A stretch of 30,582 bases of DNA. It comes from Dissophora ornata (Eukaryota > Mortierellomycota > Mortierellomycetes > Mortierellales > Mortierellaceae). Shown in pieces: positions 20,598 to 30,582 of the stretch. Where the stretch lies: the NCBI GenBank assembly GCA_025201705.1, contig MU616948.1, positions 1 to 30,582 on the forward strand. Reading direction: 5' to 3'. Below the pieces are notes generated by a model. It was not told the origin of the DNA, searched no databases, and saw only the letters and a list, made by a program, of their open reading frames with translations. The position numbers and the translations under genes were made by a program. Each line of letters starts with the position of its first letter. The stretch's first letter is position 1.

Positions 20598-21644
20598 AAG
20601 GAGCAGATACCATCTTGTGCTCCTCTCTCTCCACTTTGTTTTTCCTCTTCCTCACTCGTTCTGTTTAGTCCGTGCCGTACTCTCTGGGAGACATCGATTC
20701 TGAATATGCTCGGGTTCCTGAACAAACAATGCGCCGCTCCTGGTCGGATGGAAGTGTGAACCACATTTATGTCGTTCCTTGCTCTACAGTAAAGTACGGT
20801 GTATTTTATTGTGCGGGCGATACAAGGCGAAGGATGAATGAGCAGCGCAGGAGTATGAAGAGAAACAGTGACTATTTCGGGTTATATTACTTGGAGTTCT
20901 TGAGGTCTGTTATCCTCAGGCGATTCGATATTTCTATTTGGTCCGTACAAACACGACGGGGACTGATCGATTGCATCAACCCTACCCACATGCTTGGGTC
21001 TGCATGGGATGTCTGTGTACGAGACAAGTCGCCCAGTGGTGAGAAAAAAAAAGAAGACAGGCGGGAGGCGGAGTGTGGTAAAACGTGTGATTCGCGAGGT
21101 CCACTCTATCTGTATCAATGACTCTCTCCCAAAACTCGAGTGTCCCCATGGTTTCTCACCGCAATGGCGTAACATCCAGCGTTTTTGAACCTTGATTTCT
21201 TGCACCACTCTCGCCATGCAAGTCTAAGAGGTCCGTTCCCATTCTGTGGAAGAAGTTGGTCGTCCCACAAAGCGGCATTCCCGACCCTTTTGTCCTTTTG
21301 TGTTCTGACCAGGCATAGGGTCGAGACCCTCGTGTCGCGAACCCCCTATAATCCCTCTTTATGTTAGCCCGCGAGGGATGTGCGGGGAGAACCAATGCAA
21401 AGTATTGATGCTAGAGAAACAGCCATGGTTAAGACAACGTAGAATGAGACGACGTATTTGCGAATGTCTGTCCTCACGCTAGGGTACACACATGTATACA
21501 AGAATTGTCTGTCAGGCAGCGATCCTGATTCCAGATGTAGGTCATGATGATCCCAAAAGACAGGAAAAACTCGCCTCGAATGTGGTTCATTCGTCACTGG
21601 AGATATTAAATAAACATCCACAGAGATGGATCTTGCCCCTTTGC

Positions 21645-21664
21645 AGCATGTACATGTACATGCT
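21645..21664. repeat. Perfect 20-bp palindrome
   Basis: The core GCATGTACATGTACATGC (21646-21663) equals its own reverse complement, and one more pair (A/T) extends it to 20 bp. It is built of overlapping GCATG/TGTACA units. Confidence 0.85.
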
Positions 21665-21770
21665 TGTGCATCTACGTTTTTGCTCCTGCTGTTGTTGTTT
21701 GTTGTTGTTGTTATTTTTTGCATAGTTATGCACTCCCTTTCATGTGCTTTTCATTCATCGATGTGCGCTT

Positions 21771-21821
21771 GGATGCTGGTCTAGGATGCTGGTCTATGAT
21801 GTTGGTCTATGACGCTGTCTA
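21771..21821. repeat. 13-bp tandem repeat, about four copies
   Basis: GGATGCTGGTCTA at 21771 and 21784, TGATGTTGGTCTA at 21797, and a shortened TGACGCTGTCTA at 21810. Confidence 0.85.
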
Positions 21822-22487
21822 CCATATTGCTACCTTCTCAAATCAACACTAACTCGTCCCTCCCCTATTTACGACGATATAATATGGTGTCTTCAAGGTC
21901 CATCTACTGTAGTCAGTAGTGCCACCCAGCAGTACTTTTGACAAGATCGAATGCGTTGGACTTGTAGCTGGCTCTAGCAAGGCTGCCCGAATCGACCCAG
22001 GTTTGTGTTACGCTGCGAGGCAAGCCCAAGGCAGCACAGCAAACGAGAGCAAGGCATTGCGCGACTATACTGGGACGTGAAGGCCGATGTGACTCGGCAA
22101 ATAACGGGCAGCGTCAGTAATGACGGCAAGGGAAGGAAGGGATGGCTCAATCGATTTGCCGTGCAAACCACGTTCAAGACATGGTCATCCTATCCTTTGT
22201 CTGCAATAAGAAAATAAACGTGCGCTTTGACGGAGTTTTCCTTTGTTTTTAGTGAAACCAGCACAGCAAATCATTTCTCGGGGCAAAAAGACGTTTTGCC
22301 AGAAACATGGACCACTCCGCCTTTCCCCGCAAAGGCGGTCCACCCACCTTGCGAGGGTTTGTGCCTCCGCAACAATTCATCCAAACTCAGCCCAAAAGCC
22401 AAATCGCCCATGTGGCGCACGATCGATGCATCCATTCAGGACACACAGCCGGGTGCGGACTTGCAAATGAAAACGAGCAACCACTGG

Positions 22488-22495
22488 TATAAAAA
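22488..22495 (+). promoter_or_regulatory. TATA box of the NDUFA4-like gene
   Basis: TATAAAAA, 101 nt before the ATG at 22589, followed by a pyrimidine-rich leader (CTCTCCTCTCACTCAC). Confidence 0.65.
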
Positions 22496-22588
22496 GTCGG
22501 CAACCGTCTCTGCATCCCCATCCTCTTCAGCTTGCTCTCCTCTCACTCACTCTCCTCTCACTCACCCTCCCCTGTAATACCCATCGCC

Positions 22589-22864
22589 ATGTCCGCCGCT
22601 GCCACCCACGCTGCCAAAAAGGCTCCTTCCGTCCTCAAGACCTGGTTCCGTGTTGAAGTCATCCCCATCTATGCCGTCCTTGGTGTCGCTCTTGGCGGTG
22701 CTGGTTGGTACGTCTCCCGCCTTGCCCGTGGGCCCGATGTCACCTGGGACCGCAGGAATAACCCTCACCCCTGGCTGAACATCGACCAAGAGACCCAGCT
22801 CAAGCTTATGACCGTCCAGGAAGGCCAGGGCTTTACCAAGGCCTACTCCCGCGACCGCCTTTAA
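22589..22864 (+). CDS. NDUFA4/MLRQ-like mitochondrial respiratory subunit
   Basis: An intronless 91-residue protein. The ATG at 22589 is chosen over one 57 nt upstream, because that extension (Ser/His/Pro-rich) is the translated leader and CATCGCCATG gives a good start context. Residues 17-29 lead into a single membrane helix at about 26-46 (IPIYAVLGVALGGAGWYVSRLA), followed by RGPDVTWDRRNNPHPWLNI. The helix plus R-GP-(V)-W-(D)-NNP-PW pattern is the signature of the NDUFA4 (complex I MLRQ/B12D-type) family. Family knowledge: these sit in the inner mitochondrial membrane; the animal protein was assigned to complex I and later placed with cytochrome c oxidase, so the exact complex here is open. 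Compact promoter and AATAAA suggest a strongly expressed gene. Confidence 0.88.
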   Translation: MSAAATHAAKKAPSVLKTWFRVEVIPIYAVLGVALGGAGWYVSRLARGPDVTWDRRNNPHPWLNIDQETQLKLMTVQEGQGFTKAYSRDRL

Positions 22865-23797
22865 GTAGCCCATAACAACGGCGGATCCGATCGAGGAATA
22901 TTACCGCCAGCTTAGCGACAAAACACAATTACTCCTTCAATACCCTGATCTATAGAGACTACATCAAATCTGTTCTCGAAGAGGCATCAACCCCACGCCG
23001 AAGGGTTGAAACCCCAAGGCAAATAAAACTGCAATACTACTCACATTGTTCGCCATATCGAATTCTTGAAGCGCTGGCATCCTGAAGCGCTATTCAAAAA
23101 ATGCTTGCTTTTTTAATTTCGGTTTTTTACGATTTGTCGGTAAGGTCTGAGAAGTAATACCCAGAAAAGGTAAACAAAGCAAACGACTGCACTTTAATGA
23201 TCGCCGGTTTGCATGCGAATCCCAAGCTCTCTGTTTTGTGATCCCTGGTCGCTGTGATACCTGGTCGCATGAGTAATGGCTGGAGAACTCACGTGGGGGC
23301 TCTGCTCCCTTCACTGCCCGCTGCCGTCTTCCCAACCGCTCCATCACGTTCAATGACATTGATCCCTCTGGGTATATCCTATGAAATCACAACATCAGAG
23401 TTCTACCCCGTGAAAAAGCGTGTATTACAAATCTAGCCATGTCACTCTTCATTTCGGAGACGTCCATGAATAACCCTGGGGACCCACGCGACTATTGCCA
23501 CCCCTCGTCAGGGTGTGAAACACTTGAAGACATACTCTACCAGAAATCAATCCTCCCCATCCTCTCCACGGTACACAGGTGCCTCTTTCCCAGCAGGTTC
23601 TCTAGTAACGTACGATCCGCGTCGTGGGGGTCATGGGTCCTGGACAGATCCCGCCTTCGTGGTCCTCCATACCTTTTCTTTGCGCCGATATCAGACAGCC
23701 CTTAATTATACAAGGATGTTTAAAATCACGTGGCTGACGTGGCTGATGATATTCCTTACTTGTATTGAATCTATCAGTTAGTCTTCATGGACGAAAA
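22865..23797. other. Intergenic, NDUFA4-like gene to tRNA-Cys
   Basis: About 930 bp without a credible gene. It contains a poly(A) signal at 23022-23027 and a direct repeat of ACGTGGCTG at 23728-23745 that includes CACGTG. Short frames here carry no family motif. Confidence 0.5.
23022..23027 (+). terminator. AATAAA polyadenylation signal of the NDUFA4-like gene
   Basis: AATAAA about 160 nt past the stop codon. Confidence 0.5.
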
Positions 23798-23869
23798 GCA
23801 GGATTAGCTCAGTGGTAGAGCAGCCGACTGCAGATCGGCAGGTCTCCGGTTCAAACCCGGAATTCTGCT
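23798..23869 (+). tRNA. tRNA-Cys (GCA)
   Basis: A 72-nt cloverleaf without intron: acceptor GCAGGAT/ATTCTGC (one G-T pair), D-arm GCTC-AGTGGTA-GAGC, anticodon stem GCCGA/TCGGC with loop CTGCAGA (anticodon GCA), variable AGGTC, T-arm TCCGG-TTCAAAC-CCGGA, discriminator T. The internal A and B boxes (TAGCTCAGTGG, GGTTCAAACCC) fit pol III transcription. CCA is not encoded, as is usual in nuclear genes. Confidence 0.97.
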
Positions 23870-23879
23870 ACGACTTTCA

Positions 23880-23883
23880 TTTT
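23880..23883 (+). terminator. Pol III T-run terminator of tRNA-Cys
   Basis: TTTT starting 11 nt after the tRNA 3' end, the minimal pol III stop signal. Confidence 0.6.
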
Positions 23884-24086
23884 ATGCTCGTTCGTGTATC
23901 CGAGTAGGATCACATTTTGCTCCTGGTGGTGGAGGAAGGGTACGTGGCGAGAGAGGGAAGATGGCACGGGAAGGAGTGTGCGCCCGAATAAAAAAATGCT
24001 GCTCTTTTTTTTGAGTTTCCAGTTTTTTGTCCTCATTTATTCATTCTATCCCTCATCACCATCTTGCTACTGATCTCTCCACCACA

Positions 24087-24918
24087 ATGAGCGAAGCAAT
24101 CAAGGCCCTAGTCGAGAGACTCATCCGTACGCAAACAAGCCTCGTAGCGAACCGGAGCAAATATTGCCGACACTAGATCAAACTAACCTAACTAACCTCT
24201 TGCACTTTTTTCCAGGCGAGAACAAAGTCATGTTCTTCGGCAAAAGTTACTGCCCGTAAGTGTATCGAGGCAGACATATTGCCGTCAATCTTCGAAAGTG
24301 TTAATAAAAACGGAGGAGTTAGAACGAGAGACAGGGCTCAGGGTGGGTCAATTGGACCTCAACCCAAGCATGGGTGGAAAAGGGACAGAGGACTGGGGGA
24401 GGGGCACAAGTTCAAGATTCGGGAGACGGGAAGTTGTCTTTCCGAAAGCGTATCACATAATTGATCGATCACATTCGTTCCTGGCCATTTCATTTTGTTT
24501 AGCTTCTGCAAGAACGCCAAGGGAATCCTAGGCGCCAAGGGTGTCCAATTCAAAGCATATGAAATTGATATTGAGAAGGATGGTCCCCAGGTCCAGGACT
24601 ATCTGTTGCAGAAGACCGGGCAGCGCGTACGTGAACAGCTGCTGCACCACGACGTCGAATATTTGCTGATTAATTTTAATATTGACCAAAGAACTGCTTT
24701 CCATTACCGTCTACAGACTGTTCCCAACATCTTCATAAACTCGCAGCACCTTGGAGGTAAGGGACCCTTGCAGGCATTTGCATGAGACGGTAGCTACCGC
24801 ATGATATTCTGTAAAATAGCTAATCTTGCCCTCTCGTCTGACAGGAAACTCGGACTTGATTGCAGCCAAAGACAGCGGCAAACTCGACAGTATGCTGAAC
24901 CTTAGGTCTGAGCTGTAA
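24087..24918 (+). CDS. Dithiol glutaredoxin
   Basis: Five exons: 24087-24126, 24216-24255, 24503-24626, 24717-24756 and 24845-24918, giving 105 residues, the usual length of a classical class I glutaredoxin. All introns have GT-AG ends (89, 247, 90 and 88 nt). The active site CPFC (Cys26, Cys29) is split by intron 2, whose removal reads KSYCPFCKNAKGIL. The cis-Pro segment TVPNIFI (residues 69-75) and the C-terminal GGNSDLIAAKDSGKL (GSH-binding GG and SD) complete the fold. The enzyme reduces protein disulfides and glutathione mixed disulfides with GSH. There is no targeting peptide, so it is probably cytosolic. It is not an Fe-S monothiol (CGFS) type. Confidence 0.95.
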
Positions 24919-25618
24919 GAGTGTCAATCTTCCCAGAGAGGTATAGATGTTCTTGGCTATCCTGTGCATTGGACAAGGGCACCATTCAACAACTACAAGA
25001 GTTACATTGCAACGATGTCAGCCGAGCTCTGCACTCGATGATATCACATATCGCCGCACACTACTCAGAAATCGATAAATAAATATTATGGGGAACTGAA
25101 GGGAAAGATCGGGGGGTTGCGAGAGTATCAGCTCTTGAAAATGTTGACTTGTAATGAGGCCAGAATGCATGAAAAGACTTGGTTCTCGCGTGTTGACACT
25201 GTGCAGAGGGCCGATATTTGTTTGGAGAAAGGGTCCATCGATTTCACAGTGAGTGACTTTATCCAATCCACCAGCAACGTACCATACGCCAATCGAAGTA
25301 GCTTCGGCTTGGTGATTTTTAGATGTTCATAGTGCAGTTTCCTCCCGGATTACAGCGCTCTCGTTTCTGCTGGGCTGTCCTTTTGCTTTCCTCATTGTCA
25401 CTGCCGGACAGAGGTTCGTTTGCAGACCGATCCTTGACGCTTCACCCGTCTTGTCTCTAATTTTACTACAGACGCGTATCCTACGACATGGAACGTGACT
25501 TCTGCCGACCGGGTGACGTAGCAAAAGCGCGTTTTTTGGGAGCAGTTCTTTACCTTTTCACGAATCGAGCAGGGACAGCAGGATCAAAGTCCTATCTCGC
25601 AACTTGCAACATCACATA
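24919..25618. other. Intergenic, glutaredoxin to nucleoporin gene
   Basis: 700 bp with no supported gene. It must hold the 3' UTR of the glutaredoxin and the promoter of the next gene; no clear TATA box is seen. Confidence 0.5.
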
Positions 25619-28600
25619 ATGTCGACAATAAAAAGGCCAACCTGGCTCAATCAATTGCCAGACCACAGCATCTTCGAATTGGACGAGGAAGAGTACTCGG
25701 AATGGGCGCGCATCAACGACAACAATGGCAAAGCGAAGGTGAAGACGTCAGGCAAGGAAGCGCTTGTGCAGAGCACTCAGTCTGTCAGTAGGTCCACGTC
25801 TTTCCTCCCAGCAACCCAACTCGGATTCGGACAAAGACAGTCGTTCGGCTTGGGGGAGCTTCAAGAGGAATATCAGCACGCATATCAGGGTCTGTCGTGC
25901 ATGGTTGTGCATGGCCAAGATATGTATGTGGCCGTGGGCAAACAGGTTCGCCACACCAGTCTCGCGGATCTGAAGAAAGGCGTTGAGAACCATGGACGAG
26001 CCGCAGCGGCCGAATACATTGAGAAGAAGCAACATAAGGTGATTATTATGCTGCGGTTCCAAAGCTAGAAACACGGCGTTGTACGTTTACCGACTCTCTA
26101 ACGTTGGTCTACATGCTTTTCATATCCCAGGTGCTTAACATTCAGCACATTGACTTCGATATCAGGAGGCTCGTCATCAACCAAGACGGAAAGCTGATTG
26201 CGATCGTAGGAGATGAGAAAGTCGTAGTTGCAGCCTTGCCAAAGACCCTCAGACAGGATCCAAAGGTAGTTAACTGCAAGGCGTTTCCTCTCGGAGAATA
26301 TTACCATATCAACAAAGGGCCATCCAAGATTGTTAAAGTCCTCTGGCACCCTCTCAGTAAAGGATTCACGCATGTCCTTGTCATGACCCACGACAACCTT
26401 CTCAGGTACGCGGGAGATCTATCAACTACGAGTGCTGATGACAGCGTGTTATTATATATGTGATTTCATAACTGCGGTTGTATTGACAATGAGTTCTTTT
26501 GGTTCGGAAAACTAGGATGTACGACGTCGCGACAGATTTCGAAGAGCCAGAACAAGTGTTCAACTTTGGAGCAGAGGGACATACGTCGAACACATACGGA
26601 CTGGATATTGATTATGCGGCATCGTTCTGCTTCGGATCAAAGTACTCGGAGTGGGGCCAACTGACAGTCTACAGTCTAACGCAGAACGGAGATTTGTACA
26701 TGATGTGCCCCATCATGCCTGGAAACTGGTAAGTCCTATATGACGAGCTATGTGGGACTTGCCCTCACTTTCCATGTGCATGAATCGATTTTGACCCCTC
26801 TTTTCTCACCTCCGCTATTGCTAGTGCACTGGAATTATCTCATCTGGAAGGCATCCGGGACAGTCTGAAGCAAAAGGCTACGCACGCTGGGAAGTCACAG
26901 GGACCAGCGCAAGTGAGTAAAGACTGGCTCGATAGTGTACTGGAGTCTGCGCAGCAACACCCTTTCTCGGACGAAATCGTTATGGTCGAGAATCCAATCC
27001 TGAAGGGTGCAAAGGTTGCGCGGCAAGGCCCATTTCTCTACAACCCAGCGCCCATCGAGCTGGATGATGATGATAATAGAGCGTACGACATTCTTTGTTT
27101 GGAGACGGAAGCCGCAGAAGTGATCACGATGGCCTATTCGAGTGGCAGGGTGGATGTCTGTATCGCAGTTGATCGGCCCTCAGCCTGTTGGACATTGCAG
27201 CACAGACGGAAGAGCGGTACCTACGCATTTGACGACTCCGTGGACGAGGAGGATTCTATTTCCCCAGTTATAAGTGTTTATGAGTCGATTGATCTGGGCC
27301 TCTTGAAGGACTTTGGGACAACTATCTCATCCCGAGCGGGAGGATACAACCTGACAGAGAAACGCTTGAGTATTCCAAATCATCCAGTCCTGGCTCTGGA
27401 TGACATGTACGGTGACACGTTTTATGTGTACCACGCGACTGGCGCCCACTGTGTATCGATCGCGCCCTGGATGGGCGAATTGAACAAAATCTTTGATGCT
27501 GCGAGGAAAGGGGTCGTTGCTGGACTGGATGCCAGAGTTACAAAGTTCTATGACTCAAAGATTAAGTCAAATCTCAGCTGTATTGTTACTACTCGACCCA
27601 CTAGGACAAGGTATGAAACGCGTGCTGTCTGTCTTAGTATCTCTGTTTGCTGGGATGACTGACCTTTTTTGATATGACGGATAGTATCCCAGCGCCGATC
27701 GTGGGGTGCTCTGTGGTCACGGACACGTACTTGGAATATTCTCTATTGCTATTGACATCATCGTTACAACTGATCGGACAAGAGCTGATGACTCGCCCAA
27801 GGACGGCGGCTGCAGGAGTTTCTCCGGCCCTGATACATGCACCTTCAACAGCTATCAAGGAAGAGAGCAAGTACCAAAACACACTGACGCTTCCTGCGTT
27901 CGGCACTCAGGACGGACTGTTGGCTTTGAGCGGATTGCCACTTCAACCAAAGGTTGTCCTCCCTCCTGGAGTGGGCTCTGCCAAGATTATCGTCACAGAG
28001 GAGAACCTGGTATTCCTAGGCAAGATGGTTCAGGGCATCCGCGAATCCTTGCGAGAGGTTTACACCGCATGTGACGTTGCTCAGCAAAGGTACGCATGTA
28101 TTTTTTTTATGGCGATCGTCCTTGGGGTTTCGTACTTGTTAGTAGGTAGCTAACTTGTTAATATGGGGACTATCTTCGCGCGCCACTAGATTAAGCGCGC
28201 AAGAGTCGGAATATGCGCGTCAACAGGAAAAGGTTGCTAAGACAAATGAACATATCAAGAATGTGCTTTCAAAGAAGATGCAGGGTCAAGCTGACCGACT
28301 GAGCACACAGGAGGCGCGCCAGAAGAAACTTATGACGCGTATGGACGAGCTGATGCAAAAGCTGATGGAGTCTAGGGAGCCAGAACTGAGTCCTGCAGAA
28401 CAAGCCTGGGCGGTGGATGTGATCAAGAGCGAGAAGATTGTGAAAGGCTTTGATGAAAGGAGACATAAGGTTCAAACACAGTATGAGATTCTGAAGAGGA
28501 GGATGTCGGAGCTGCATGGCTCCCTTTATGGTGTCAATCAAGAGCAGGACTCTGCCGGCAGAGACGCAAAGGGGCGGTTCAATACATCGTTAACAGGAAA

Positions 28601-28927
28601 AAGCGAGCATAGCGCGTCGTCGTTTGGCGGCCAGTCCACAATGCAGCGACGACAGCCGGCGCGCCGCTTCGGAACAGCGCAGATCAAGACTGTCGAAAGT
28701 GCACTAAGTGTTGAGTAAGTTACTCAAGACAACTTTTGTTTTGTTTATTTTCCATTGGGTTTTCTCTCCCTTACCCGAGTAACGTATTGATTCGATGCTT
28801 CATCTGTGTGTATGTGTATTCGCGTGTCATTGATAGGTCTCAACTGCTGGACACAACCATGAAGATGCTTGCGGATGTGTCGTCACGATTGGAAGTGCTG
28901 GATGTATCGAGCGACTCAACACAGTGA
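25619..28927 (+). CDS. Nup88/Nup82-like nucleoporin
   Basis: Seven exons: 25619-26038, 26131-26405, 26516-26728, 26825-27610, 27685-28089, 28190-28714 and 28837-28927, giving 904 residues with consistent phases. The N-terminus MSTIKRPTWLNQLPDHSIF leads into a beta-propeller of about 560 residues, with blade-like strands such as RRLVINQDGKLIAIVGDEKVVVAALP, IVKVLWHPLSKGFTHVLVMTHDNLLRMYDV, and GQLTVYSLTQNGDLYMMCPIMP. The part from about 680 to 800 is a charged coiled coil (ESLREVYTACDVAQQR, EYARQQEKVAKTNEHI, QKKLMTRMDELMQKLM), and a short helix ends the protein. This order is that of Nup88 (animals) and Nup82 (yeast), the cytoplasmic-face pore proteins that anchor Nup214/Nup159 for mRNA export. 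It is longer than human Nup88 (741). Identification rests on architecture and motif style. Confidence 0.86.
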
Positions 28928-30144
28928 GGACATGCTGGCCACCCCTCGCTCGATTAAGCGACACAATGGCTACTAACAACAAAAATAAAAAATAAAATAA
29001 AAAATACACCGGTGCGAATGACAGTGCTGTTTAGTGAAAGTCTAAGTGTGGAATGCTGAGAAACGAGATTAGAAACGTTGCTGCGGATCGTGTTCCTCTT
29101 GGATCCGAAAGGTTGGCCAAGAGGGGAAGGGATCTATGTGGTTTGCAAATGTCGCGTAGTGTGCGAATAGGATATTAGCTGTAGACATGGGCTCTAAGCA
29201 AAAGTCACCATGGGACACTACTTCATGTGCGTTGATTGAAAGTAGCTTGAAGCTGCACATGTATTGTACATCCAATATTCATCATGTTGTACAGTACTGC
29301 ACACAGCGTAGAGGAATGCAATGGGGCGGAAGAAAGCATTGCATGTGCCTTTGTTGATGTAAGCTGTCGATGCAGGTGAGTTGTTTTAAATCATAAAATA
29401 TTATGAGAGACTCATAGACCGGTGAGAGCACTTGTGCAACGCAGAGCGAAAATTAGCCCGCCTGCGTCAACAACTTACTGCATATCTGTCGACCCGAGGA
29501 TGCAGGCTCCAAGCGCGGTAATAGGGGTCATGCTCACTGGACCCCGACTGGGGGACAATAACATGGCCACGAACTATGTCTGCGCTAGTGCGGACAGGGG
29601 CCCTCGTGTCAGCAACATATTACTTAATAAGGGTGGCACTTGCAAGTCGAATAAAAGAACTTGTCCAAAAAACATTAAAAAAAAAAAGTAATAATGAACG
29701 GTGTCTACAGATCTACACACAGGGTAGAGATAAATGACATACAACATGCAACATGCAACATGACATGCACAAACACTCATAATCTAACGCACATGTCGAT
29801 TGGAGGTGTGGAGGGAAAGATATTATTGATAATGTACATGTACTGTGAACAGCAACAAAACCCCCCAACTCCCCCAACTGGAGCGAGTTACGACTGAAAA
29901 CATGAACATGAGAGCAAAGATTTTTAATTTCAAACCTTGAACAACATAAATAATAAAATTTGATACACTCCTTTTTTCCTTTTCTTTGTTCTTCCTCCAC
30001 CTTCCCTCCTTGCTAATTCTCCACATCACAGATACGCATGTCAGCATGCAGGGGACATTCGCAACCAACCCCTCTCGCAGGAGAACCTCACCACCCAACA
30101 TTAAAAGGCCTGTCCCCAACTGGCACTTACTCGTCCGCCCAGCC
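28928..30144. other. Intergenic, nucleoporin to IML2-like gene
   Basis: About 1.2 kb. A-rich runs with several AATAAA motifs at 28980-29007 probably end the nucleoporin transcript. A 7-bp repeat (CAACATG, three copies) lies at 29742-29762. No credible gene is found on either strand. Confidence 0.5.
29742..29762. repeat. 7-bp tandem repeat, three copies
   Basis: CAACATG three times head to tail, perfect. Confidence 0.85.
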
Positions 30145-30582
30145 ATGTCCGATTCTAACCCTCGGAAATCCAGTCTTGAAATGGCCATGGACGAAGACCT
30201 GGCAGAGCTCCGGGTCTGCATGGACATGTTCCTCAACTCACGCATGAACGAGGCCGAGGCCTTATTGCGGGGGCGTCACAAGCCAGAGTCGATGTATTAT
30301 CAGTTTGGCAAGGCCCTCATGGACGCTCTAAAGGCCCTCCTGACGTTCCGTCCCGAAGACATTGAAAATGCAATGAAGAGCTTTGATTTGACACTCAAGG
30401 TGGCAAATACCCAGAGAAAGACGAGCTCAATTGTGGGCGTGAGTACTGTCAAGGCATTTGGGAGCTGGGTTACAGGGACGGTCGGCGCTGGGAGCTTCAG
30501 AGGGATGACGAGGATTGAGAAGCACGCGGTACGTTCTTTGTACTTTTCACTCTGAGCTGGAGCTTTGTGCAATACCCCCCCC
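30145..30582 (+). CDS. IML2/TTC39 family TPR protein, 5' part only
   Basis: The first exon, 30145-30528, codes 128 residues and ends at a GTACGT donor in phase 0; the rest runs past the window end. The ATG at 30145 gives MSDSNPRKSSLEMAMDEDL. The following DLAELRVCMDMFLNSRMNEAEALL, YQFGKALMDALKALLTF and EDIENAMKSFDLTLKVANTQRK match the opening of the IML2/TTC39 (DUF3808) family, and GMTRIEKHA before the splice site fits its conserved 'EKHAELVYAE' segment. Family knowledge: yeast Iml2 is a mitochondrial outer-membrane protein linked to lipid droplets and inclusion clearance; TTC39B acts in lipid homeostasis. Another ATG at 30181 is possible. Confidence 0.87.

Larger units (their letters stand above)
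19626..22487. other. Gene-poor stretch of about 2.9 kb
   Basis: No frame on either strand shows a family motif or a credible splice structure. It holds the 5' flank of the CBM48 gene, a 9-bp tandem repeat at 20553-20597, a 20-bp palindrome at 21645-21664, a T/G-rich run at 21686-21719 and a 13-bp tandem repeat at 21771-21821. No tRNA or 5S gene was seen. Non-coding RNA cannot be excluded. Confidence 0.5.

Noticed and set aside
20672..21121. 149-codon plus-strand frame
   Set aside because: No family motif, no promoter or splice evidence, and it lies in repeat-bearing non-coding DNA.
23439..23781. Overlapping 88-codon plus-strand frames before the tRNA
   Set aside because: Two frames of similar length, neither with recognisable motifs or splice context.
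1..30582. CRISPR array, bacterial operon or biosynthetic gene cluster
   Set aside because: No spaced direct repeats of CRISPR type; genes are intron-bearing eukaryotic genes of unrelated housekeeping functions, with no core biosynthetic enzyme.

Overview
The window looks like nuclear DNA of a filamentous, probably early-diverging fungus. Most protein genes are split by short spliceosomal introns (mostly 74-130 nt, donors GTAAG/GTACG, acceptors YAG). There is a nuclear-type tRNA-Cys, and the gene set is a conserved eukaryotic one plus F-box/LRR and low-complexity, Ser/Gln/Thr-rich proteins. Placement in Mortierellomycota is a guess from gene style only. Exon joins were worked out by hand from reading frames, splice sites and family motifs, because several genes are not visible as a single open frame.

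Layout. Positions 6-275 hold a decayed SWIM zinc-finger fragment of transposase type. Three minus-strand genes follow: a two-helix membrane protein with a Gln-rich tail (884-2100), an F-box/LRR-like protein (2407-3891) and a secreted RNase T2 with a Thr-rich linker and a cysteine-rich, CBM19-like module (4196-5414). Next comes about 4.2 kb without a convincing intact gene (5415-9632). It holds an orphan TATA element, a probable 285-bp solo LTR flanked by ATAT (8579-8863) and a gene-like remnant beside it.

Plus-strand genes then run: a TANGO2/NRDE protein (9633-11100), a large disordered protein ending in four membrane helices of MARVEL type (11681-14344) and protein phosphatase 5 (14531-16544). 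PP5 converges on a minus-strand gene (16889-19625) for an AMPK-type glycogen-binding (CBM48) protein with a duplicated Gly-Trp motif. A gene-poor stretch of nearly 3 kb with short tandem repeats and a 20-bp palindrome follows. The right part carries an NDUFA4/MLRQ-like respiratory subunit (22589-22864), tRNA-Cys(GCA) (23798-23869), a dithiol glutaredoxin in five exons (24087-24918), a Nup88/Nup82-like nucleoporin in seven exons (25619-28927) and the first exon of an IML2/TTC39 TPR protein cut by the window end.

The genes do not form one pathway. They are mostly housekeeping functions (phosphatase signalling, redox control, nuclear pore, respiration, mitochondrial or Golgi homeostasis) with a few lineage-specific proteins and traces of old mobile DNA. 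I see no obviously new multi-gene system. The best leads are the duplicated motif in the CBM48 protein, the RNase T2 fused to a wall-binding-like module, the two stop-free introns of length 3n, and the solo LTR with its neighbouring remnant.
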